Under the pieces are notes generated by a model. It was not told the origin of the DNA, ran no database searches, and saw nothing but the letters and a program-made list of their open reading frames with translations. Below, piece after piece: positions 1-4,644 of a stretch of DNA of 6,186 bases. Location: assembly GCA_017549385.1 (NCBI GenBank), contig JAFYUX010000162.1, positions 1-6,186 of the forward strand. The letters are read 5' to 3'. Positions within the stretch are counted from its first letter, which is position 1. Each line of letters starts with the position of its first letter. The position numbers were made by a program, and so were the translations under genes. This DNA is from Bacillota bacterium (GTDB taxonomy: Bacteria; Bacillota; Clostridia; Peptostreptococcales; Anaerovoracaceae).

Positions 1-343
1 CTTTGGAGTACTTTTTACCATACTTATAGATTTGATGACCGGATTTCACAGATGGTCGGTTAATTATGTGATCCCGGCAGGGATCCTGGTAGCGGATATT
101 GTCATGGTAGTTTCTATGGTGGTAAACCGCAGAAACAGGCAGAGTTATGTTGTGCCGATGCTGACGATTATTCTTATCAGCCTTATTCCGGAACTGCTTT
201 GGTGGTTTGGAATTATCACAAAACCGATGCTCTGCTGGATCGCAATGTTTATCACTATCTGTGTGGGTTTTGCTACGATGCTGATAAACGAGTACAGATC
301 ATTTAATGAGCTCAGAAGAAGATTCCATATCAACAGAAAGTAA
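1..343 (+). CDS. DUF6320-like integral membrane protein, C-terminal fragment
   Basis: The frame is open from the window edge (first complete codon at position 2) to a TAA at 341-343, so only the last 113 or so residues are present. The TTG and ATG near 32-37 are internal codons, not a start. The visible part has three to four hydrophobic segments and ends in a short basic tail (ELRRRFHINRK). The stretch DLMTGFHRWSVNYVIP resembles the conserved core of DUF6320 proteins. As I recall the family, these are small Firmicutes membrane proteins with an N-terminal zinc ribbon (CxxC pairs) and several C-terminal transmembrane helices, typically about 200-230 residues. The zinc-ribbon half would lie upstream of the window. 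Function of the family is unknown to me. The family call is from memory of the motif; that it is a membrane protein is clear from the sequence. Confidence 0.72.
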   Translation, partial: FGVLFTILIDLMTGFHRWSVNYVIPAGILVADIVMVVSMVVNRRNRQSYVVPMLTIILISLIPELLWWFGIITKPMLCWIAMFITICVGFATMLINEYRSFNELRRRFHINRK

Positions 344-441
344 AGTTGTTTGTGACGAAATCTTTTCGGTGAAAAGCCTGGTGGACCGACAAAAAAACTC
401 AAAAACGTGGTATTTTTTACAAAAAATTAACATTAACTATA

Positions 442-470
442 TTGCTTTTTAATCTGGAAAACGACATAAT
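442..470 (+). promoter_or_regulatory. Candidate sigma-A promoter for the small gene pair
   Basis: TTGCTT at 442-447 and CATAAT at 465-470 are separated by 17 bases. The -10 box matches TATAAT at five of six positions; the -35 matches only in TTG. Transcription would start near 477, giving a leader of about 58 bases before the ATG at 535. The region before it (344-441) is A/T-rich, with short weak inverted repeats at 362-376 (CTTTT/AAAAG) and 366-389 (TCGGT/ACCGA). Neither makes a convincing terminator for the upstream gene. Confidence 0.45.
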
Positions 471-524
471 CCAAGTATAAATACATATCGGATCCCATCA
501 ATTTTAAGTCCTTTTTCTGAAAGT

Positions 525-530
525 AGGTGA
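525..530 (+). promoter_or_regulatory. Ribosome binding site deciding the start at 535
   Basis: AGGTGA lies four bases before the ATG at 535 and matches the downstream half of the SD consensus (GGAGGTGA). It favours 535 over the in-frame ATG at 601, which has no visible SD. Confidence 0.5.
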
Positions 531-534
531 ACAG

Positions 535-876
535 ATGAGATTGCATGATGCTCTGCAGAATCTTGTAGACAGTTCGATTCTAACACGCAGAAATCATAGC
601 ATGGACAACAGCTTCCTTCGTAGCGAAGCATGGGACGTAGAGTACAGACTGAAAGAAAGCCAGTACACAGCGGTGGGAATTTCATTTAATGTTCCTTTTG
701 GGAACTCATCTGAAAAACAGATTGCTTTTGTGTACGAACACATGGAGGAAAAGTACTGGGTGCACATGCCTGTCACGATGTGGCTAAGGTTTATGACTGA
801 TTATTCCGGCGGGTATCCTTGCGATACAATAAGGAGAGTCACGGGCAGAGTCGCCTGTGGTGAATGTTGTGAATAA
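535..876 (+). CDS. Small hypothetical protein, 113 residues
   Basis: I do not recognise this protein. It is predicted to be soluble: there is no signal peptide and no transmembrane segment. It is slightly acidic overall and rich in aromatic residues in its second half (for example EEKYWVHMPVTMWLRFM). It ends in a cysteine-rich tail: one Cys about 18 residues from the end, then CGECC, spaced C-x11-C-x2-CC, which could bind a metal but is unproven. The start is placed by AGGTGA just upstream; ATG at 601 is a weaker alternative. It follows a plausible promoter, overlaps the start of the next small gene by a few bases, and the pair is closed by a strong terminator. That layout is why I regard it as a real gene rather than a chance frame. 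The overlapping minus-strand frames at 449-685 and 594-776 lack a supporting RBS and context. Confidence 0.55.
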   Translation: MRLHDALQNLVDSSILTRRNHSMDNSFLRSEAWDVEYRLKESQYTAVGISFNVPFGNSSEKQIAFVYEHMEEKYWVHMPVTMWLRFMTDYSGGYPCDTIRRVTGRVACGECCE

Positions 877-1099
877 GCGCCAAAAGAAAAAACAGTATCT
901 CAAACGACATGGGTTCAACCCTCCGGGTAGGAGCGCCATGGAACTCCATCGGTTTATAAACTACATCATGAGCGCAACCTGTTGTGGTCTTAAGATTACC
1001 GAAAAAGAATACGAAAAAAGAATGTTAAAACTGGATTTGAAAGGCCGTATGGTCATAAATGAAATCAGATTACAGTATGATATAGTTGAAAACCTTTGA
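869..1099 (+). CDS. Small basic hypothetical protein, about 76 residues
   Basis: I do not recognise a family. The N-terminus is strongly basic (NKRQKKKQYLKRHGFNPP), a composition often seen in nucleic-acid-binding or ribosome-associated small proteins. The rest looks mixed helical, with a TCCG motif in the middle and a charged segment KITEKEYEKRMLKL near the C-terminus. The start is uncertain. GTG at 869 has GGTGA five bases upstream and overlaps the previous stop by eight bases, so I prefer it. GTG at 857 or 860 would add three or four residues, but the AAGGAGA at 831-837 is about 19 bases from 857, which is too far. ATG at 938 has the best SD (AGGAG at 929-933, four-base spacer) and would give only 53 residues, without the basic arm. 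The overlap suggests translational coupling to the upstream small gene. A terminator begins 18 bases after the TGA. Confidence 0.55.
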   Translation: MNKRQKKKQYLKRHGFNPPGRSAMELHRFINYIMSATCCGLKITEKEYEKRMLKLDLKGRMVINEIRLQYDIVENL

Positions 1100-1116
1100 A
1101 AATGTATGAGAAACAC

Positions 1117-1164
1117 ACCGCTGATGTGCAGTAGATAAAACTGCTTCAGCGGTTTTTCTTGTTT
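1117..1164 (+). terminator. Strong intrinsic terminator after the small gene pair
   Basis: ACCGCTGA (1117-1124) pairs with TCAGCGGT (1146-1153), and an inner stem GCAGT (1128-1132) pairs with ACTGC (1140-1144) around an A-rich loop. TTTTCTTGTTTT follows at once. A two-part stem with a T-run is a classic rho-independent terminator and separates the small genes from the MATE unit. Confidence 0.9.
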
Positions 1165-1212
1165 TGGGAGAAATTTAGAAGGGGAGCGCCGGATTAAAAA
1201 ACACAGGGACCT

Positions 1213-1237
1213 GCTGATTTTTATATCGTGGCTGATT
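1213..1237 (+). repeat. Direct repeat GCTGATT upstream of the MATE promoter
   Basis: GCTGATT occurs at 1213-1219 and again at 1231-1237, 18 bases apart start to start. The second copy forms the left half of the palindrome at 1232-1242. The repeat could be part of a regulator binding site; short repeats like this also arise by chance. Confidence 0.3.
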
Positions 1238-1242
1238 ATCAG
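1232..1242 (+). promoter_or_regulatory. Operator-like palindrome CTGATTATCAG
   Basis: This is a perfect inverted repeat (CTGAT, one central base, ATCAG). It lies immediately upstream of the extended -10 element, in what would be the promoter spacer, where a bound repressor would block RNA polymerase. Efflux genes are often controlled by MarR- or TetR-type repressors, but no such gene is in the window, so the operator role is inference. Confidence 0.35.
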
Positions 1243-1243
1243 A

Positions 1244-1252
1244 TGATATAAT
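1244..1252 (+). promoter_or_regulatory. Extended -10 promoter for the MATE-SLH peptidase unit
   Basis: TGATATAAT is a perfect extended -10 box (TGnTATAAT). No good -35 is found at 16-18 bases, which is tolerated in extended -10 promoters. Transcription would start near 1259, leaving a leader of about 50 bases before the ATG at 1309. Confidence 0.6.
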
Positions 1253-1295
1253 TAAGAGTAAAGTAAAAATCGTAGCAATTATCGGATTTAAAATT

Positions 1296-1301
1296 CGGAG
1301 A
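1296..1301 (+). promoter_or_regulatory. Ribosome binding site of the MATE gene
   Basis: CGGAGA lies seven bases before the ATG at 1309 and supports that start. Confidence 0.6.
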
Positions 1302-1308
1302 AATAAAT

Positions 1309-2652
1309 ATGAAACGTGAAATGGATATGCTGAACGGGTCCCTGTGGGACAAGATTCTGCTCTTTGCGCTCCCCATGGCATTGAGCGGCATGCTTCAGCA
1401 GCTTTTTACAGCGGCAGATGCTGCTGTTGTAGGCCGCTTTGCAGGCAAGGCGGCGCTTGCGGCAGTAGGCAGCAACACCGCGCTGGTAAATCTGATTATA
1501 AATATGTTTATAGGTCTTACGGTAGGTACCAGCGTACTTGTCGCAAGACATGTGGGCAGCGGCGAGCGGGATAAGATCTCAAAGGCTGTGCATACTTCCA
1601 TTACGGTGGCCGCTGTCAGCGGTGTGCTGCTGGTATTTATCGGATGCGCCGCTTCCAGGTTTATGCTGGAGTGGATGGCGACGCCATCGGATGTTATAGA
1701 TCTGGCCACAATTTATTTGAGAATCTATTTCTGCGGTATGCCTTTTGCCATGGTATATAACTTTGGTGTAGCCATATTGCGAAGTGTGGGAGATACAAAA
1801 CGACCGCTGGTGATTCTCGTTATTGCCGGCGTTGTAAACGTAATCTTTAACCTGATTTTCGTAATCGTTTTCCACATGCACGTTATAGGTGTAGGTGTGG
1901 CCACAGTCATTTCAAATATTCTCAGCGCCATACTTGTTATCTATTATCTGCTTAAGGAAACCGGGGATATCAAGCTCGAGCCACAGAAACTGTCTATCGA
2001 CAAGCCGAGTCTTGCAGGTATCATGCGCATAGGTATTCCTGCAGGTCTCCAGAACATGGTATTCTCATTATCAAACGTAGTTATCCAGACAAGCATAAAC
2101 GGTTTTGGTTCTACGGTTGTATCAGCAGGTGCCGCAGTTGTAAACTTTGAATTCCTGGCCTGGTTTATTATCAGTGCTTTTGTATCGGCAGCAACAACAT
2201 TTGTAAGCCAAAACTACGGAGCGCAAAAACTGGACAGATGCAAACGGGCAGTAAGGATTTCCCTCGGCTGGTGCATCATATTTACAATTGTGTTTGACGT
2301 GACCTGCTTCATTTTAAGATATCCGCTTATCGGCATATTCTCAACAGATGCTGGCGTTATAGAAGTGGGTATAGTGCGTATGAAATACATCCTGATGCTC
2401 AACGCCATCGCGTGCATCTACGAAGTTTTATCAGGCGGCATGCGAGGCCTCGGGTACTCACTTTCGCCGGCAATATTTACGGTACTTGGTGTATGCGTAC
2501 TAAGACTAGCCTGGGTTTACACAGTATTCCCTACGACACAGACGTTCGAATCCCTGCTGGCGGTATATCCGCTGAGCTGGATTGCAACAAATATTATGAT
2601 TGTTACAGCTTATTTCGTTGTTATGAAAAAAGTACGAAGGAGACAAATATGA
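1309..2652 (+). CDS. MATE family efflux transporter (DinF/YoeA-like)
   Basis: This is a 447-residue polytopic membrane protein, the normal length for the MATE family, with about 12 predicted transmembrane helices in two halves (roughly residues 15-215 and 235-440). The N-terminal signature is seen: NGSLWDKILLFALPMALSGMLQQL followed by TAADAAVVGRFAGKAALAAVGS. Asp37 sits where the conserved TM1 acidic residue of MATE transporters lies. The later motif AILRSVGDTKRP and its second-half counterpart GGMRGLGYS are also family features. MATE proteins export organic cations, drugs or metabolites from the cytoplasm, driven by Na+ or H+ influx; the substrate here cannot be read from sequence. The start is fixed by an SD at 1296-1301 and an extended -10 promoter. 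Its TGA overlaps the ATG of the following SLH peptidase (ATGA at 2649-2652), so the two are very probably one operon. No frameshift or missing segment was seen. Confidence 0.93.
   Translation: MKREMDMLNGSLWDKILLFALPMALSGMLQQLFTAADAAVVGRFAGKAALAAVGSNTALVNLIINMFIGLTVGTSVLVARHVGSGERDKISKAVHTSITVAAVSGVLLVFIGCAASRFMLEWMATPSDVIDLATIYLRIYFCGMPFAMVYNFGVAILRSVGDTKRPLVILVIAGVVNVIFNLIFVIVFHMHVIGVGVATVISNILSAILVIYYLLKETGDIKLEPQKLSIDKPSLAGIMRIGIPAGLQNMVFSLSNVVIQTSINGFGSTVVSAGAAVVNFEFLAWFIISAFVSAATTFVSQNYGAQKLDRCKRAVRISLGWCIIFTIVFDVTCFILRYPLIGIFSTDAGVIEVGIVRMKYILMLNAIACIYEVLSGGMRGLGYSLSPAIFTVLGVCVLRLAWVYTVFPTTQTFESLLAVYPLSWIATNIMIVTAYFVVMKKVRRRQI
2637..2643 (+). promoter_or_regulatory. Ribosome binding site that sets the peptidase start at 2649
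   Basis: AAGGAGA lies inside the last codons of the MATE gene, five bases before ATG at 2649. The same frame stays open back to 2412, but that part overlaps the MATE gene in another frame. The SD plus the signal peptide that begins at 2649 show the true start. Confidence 0.85.
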
Positions 2653-4580
2653 ACAAAAAACGAATCTTATCCATTTTAATTGCGGCTATGCTTATTGTAT
2701 GCATGGCTGTGACGCCGGTTATGGCGGCAGTTGCATACCTTCCAGGTGTAACTTCTGCAATGTCAAAGGCATCTTACTGGTCTAAAGATCAGACTGTACT
2801 TATGACAAACAGTGAAATCCAGGCTCTCAATGCAAAGACTATCGCAACATCTGGCACTGGCATGTACGACCTTAAAAATCAGAAAGACGTAGTAGATGGA
2901 GTAGCCCTCAACGCGTCTCTTCTCAAGTCAAGCCAGGCAGATGCTGACTACTATATCGGCTGGACTTATCTGGGCACAGACAAAAAGTCTACTCAGGCTG
3001 ACTTTGATCCAATGATCAAAAACACTCAGAATCCAAATGCTCAGAAAGAACAGAAAACAAAATACGGTGTAGCAGTTGCACGAACAGAACTCAGATCGTT
3101 TCCTTCGGAAACACCTATCTGGGACGACCCTAAAGATTTAGATTTTGACTATCTCTATCTTGCAACAGTTAGAGTAAATGAGCCACTGGTTATCACATCT
3201 GTATCAGCCGACGGCAAGTATTATCTTGCAAAGAGCGTGTGCTGTTCAGGCTGGGTACCTGCAGAAGCTGTTGCTATCTGTGCAGACAAGACAGAATGGC
3301 TTGCAGCATGGGATATTGCTCCAGAAAATTCTCTCGTAGTTTATGCAGACAAGACCTACACAGAAAAGTCTGTATATGCACCATCAACTTCAAATCTGAT
3401 GCTCACAATGGGTACAGTTCTCGAGATCGCCGATCACAGCAATCCAAACGTACTTATCGACAACCGTGCTACGTATAACAACCACGTTGTTTATGTTCCT
3501 GTAAGGAACGCAGATGGCAGTTATTCAAAAAAGCTTACTCTTATTTCTGAAAGCAAAAAGGTAAGTGAAGGTTATCTGCCAATGACAAAGGCAAACATTT
3601 CATCTGTTGCCTTTAATGCTTTAGGTAATACATACGGCTGGGGCGGAAGCATGTTATCTGATGACTGCTCTGGTTATGTAAGAAATATCTATAAGTGTTT
3701 CGGCCTCGAACTGGCTAGAAATACAACATGGCAGTCTGCTATGCCTATGACTAAGGTGGACATGACAAACATGTGCCGTGAAGAAAGAGAAAAGTTCCTC
3801 GATGCACTTCCATTAGGCTCTATCCTGTTCTTCAGCGGTCATGAAATGATGTATCTGGGCAAGGAAAACGGTAACTACTATGTTATCAGCTCAATCAGCT
3901 CAATCATGCAGCCGGAAAGTTCATCAACTCGTCAGCGTGTACGTAGTATCGTATTAAATACTCTCGATATTAAGCGTGCAAATGGCAACACATGGAGAGA
4001 TTCTCTCACAGTAGCGCTTGTACCATACTGGTCAACAGTAAGCTCTACAACAGGTAATCTTCCTGCAACTTCCTGGTACAATGAAGGCGTAGCCTTCGTA
4101 ATGAAGAAGGGCCTGATGCAGGGTGACGAAAACAAGAATTTCAAGCCAAACAGCAATATCACATGGGCTGAATTCCTCCAGATTGTTTACAATATGGAAG
4201 GCAAGCCTGCTGTAGAGGTACCTGAAGCAGAAGCTGCTAACTGGTATGCAAAGGCTGTTACATGGGCTGAAAGTCAGGGTATTGTTCACGAAGCGGACAG
4301 CGATTACCAGCCAAACACTCCAATGACAAGACAGGAACTTGCGGCCACTATTTACCTGTACTGCCAGTACAAGGGTTATGATGTAAGCGCTGGTGACAGT
4401 GTCGATATCAAGTCTTACAAGGACGTAGCAAAGATTGCAGATTATGCAAAACCTGCAGTGGCGTATGCTGCAGGCAGTGGTCTCATGACTGGTAAGACAG
4501 CAAATACATTTAATCCTGCAGACAAGACAACAAGAGCGGAAATCGCTACAATTCTGCAGAGATTTTATAGCATGAATTAA
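2649..4580 (+). CDS. Secreted NlpC/P60-type cell-wall peptidase with SH3-like regions and three SLH repeats
   Basis: This is a 643-residue exported protein. A signal peptide covers residues 1-26 (MNKKR, hydrophobic core, then TPVMA for cleavage). Residues about 30-140 match the N-terminal part usual in this peptidase type. About 145-220 form a bacterial SH3-like domain (TELRSFPS to CSGWVPAEAV), and about 225-310 may be a second. The NlpC/P60 domain spans about 315-460 with YGWGG, DDCSGY (nucleophile Cys340) and SGHEMMYLG (His398). The usual third catalytic polar position aligns by eye with Ser414. Three SLH repeats follow (about 473-518, 530-575, 592-640), with TRAE-type motifs TWAE (505-508), TRQE (560-563) and TRAE (628-631). 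NlpC/P60 enzymes cleave peptide stems of peptidoglycan, typically after D-Glu; SLH repeats bind secondary cell-wall polymers and hold proteins on the surface. The inferred role is a surface-anchored wall hydrolase in turnover, division or peptide recycling. Codon use is more biased than in the neighbours, suggesting high expression. It is translationally coupled to the MATE gene. Confidence 0.92.
   Translation: MNKKRILSILIAAMLIVCMAVTPVMAAVAYLPGVTSAMSKASYWSKDQTVLMTNSEIQALNAKTIATSGTGMYDLKNQKDVVDGVALNASLLKSSQADADYYIGWTYLGTDKKSTQADFDPMIKNTQNPNAQKEQKTKYGVAVARTELRSFPSETPIWDDPKDLDFDYLYLATVRVNEPLVITSVSADGKYYLAKSVCCSGWVPAEAVAICADKTEWLAAWDIAPENSLVVYADKTYTEKSVYAPSTSNLMLTMGTVLEIADHSNPNVLIDNRATYNNHVVYVPVRNADGSYSKKLTLISESKKVSEGYLPMTKANISSVAFNALGNTYGWGGSMLSDDCSGYVRNIYKCFGLELARNTTWQSAMPMTKVDMTNMCREEREKFLDALPLGSILFFSGHEMMYLGKENGNYYVISSISSIMQPESSSTRQRVRSIVLNTLDIKRANGNTWRDSLTVALVPYWSTVSSTTGNLPATSWYNEGVAFVMKKGLMQGDENKNFKPNSNITWAEFLQIVYNMEGKPAVEVPEAEAANWYAKAVTWAESQGIVHEADSDYQPNTPMTRQELAATIYLYCQYKGYDVSAGDSVDIKSYKDVAKIADYAKPAVAYAAGSGLMTGKTANTFNPADKTTRAEIATILQRFYSMN
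3885..3902 (+). repeat. Tandem 9-bp duplication inside the peptidase catalytic domain
   Basis: ATCAGCTCA occurs twice in tandem (3885-3893 and 3894-3902) and is followed by a further ATC. It encodes ISS-ISS-I at residues 413-419, directly where the third catalytic residue of NlpC/P60 enzymes is expected. The frame is preserved. Confidence 0.8.
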
Positions 4581-4591
4581 TATTGAAATTA

Positions 4592-4618
4592 AGCTCTCCG
4601 GCGTATAGCTGGAGAGCT
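4592..4618 (+). terminator. Hairpin between peptidase and PucR-like gene, weak or partial terminator
   Basis: AGCTCTCC (4592-4599) pairs perfectly with GGAGAGCT (4611-4618) around an 11-base loop, 12 bases after the peptidase stop. It is followed by ATAAATATATCC rather than a T-run, so it is not a canonical terminator. It may be leaky, stabilise the 3' end of the peptidase mRNA, or be processed there. Confidence 0.5.
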
Positions 4619-4633
4619 ATAAATATATCCTTT

Positions 4634-4638
4634 AGGAG
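4634..4638 (+). promoter_or_regulatory. Ribosome binding site of the PucR-like gene
   Basis: AGGAG lies six bases before ATG at 4645 (the spacer is all T) and supports that start. No convincing separate promoter was found in the 64-base gap. Confidence 0.8.
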
Positions 4639-4644
4639 TTTTTT

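Noticed and set aside
356..400. GGTGAAAAGCC resembling part of a cobalamin riboswitch, with small hairpins
   Set aside because: The other conserved blocks of a B12 riboswitch are missing and no relevant gene follows; the hairpins are too weak and lack a T-run.
145..402. Minus-strand frame opposite the DUF6320-like gene
   Set aside because: It is a mirror of a recognisable coding region, with no RBS or domain signal.
830..877. Possible single gene broken by a frameshift at the join of the two small genes
   Set aside because: There is no recognised homologue to support a fusion, and the downstream frame has usable GTG starts with an SD-like GGTGA; it remains possible but is unsupported.
1288..1931. 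Several minus- and plus-strand alternative frames inside the MATE gene
   Set aside because: Their products are low-complexity or Cys/Arg-rich shadows of a complete conserved MATE protein.
2600..2627. Promoter-like TTGTTA and TATGAA at the end of the MATE gene
   Set aside because: Both boxes match only four of six positions with a 16-base spacer, which is expected by chance in A/T-rich coding sequence.
2412..2648. Upstream extension of the peptidase reading frame, with an ATG at 2412
   Set aside because: It overlaps the MATE gene in another frame. A strong SD and a proper signal peptide begin at 2649, and an N-terminal extension would bury the signal peptide.
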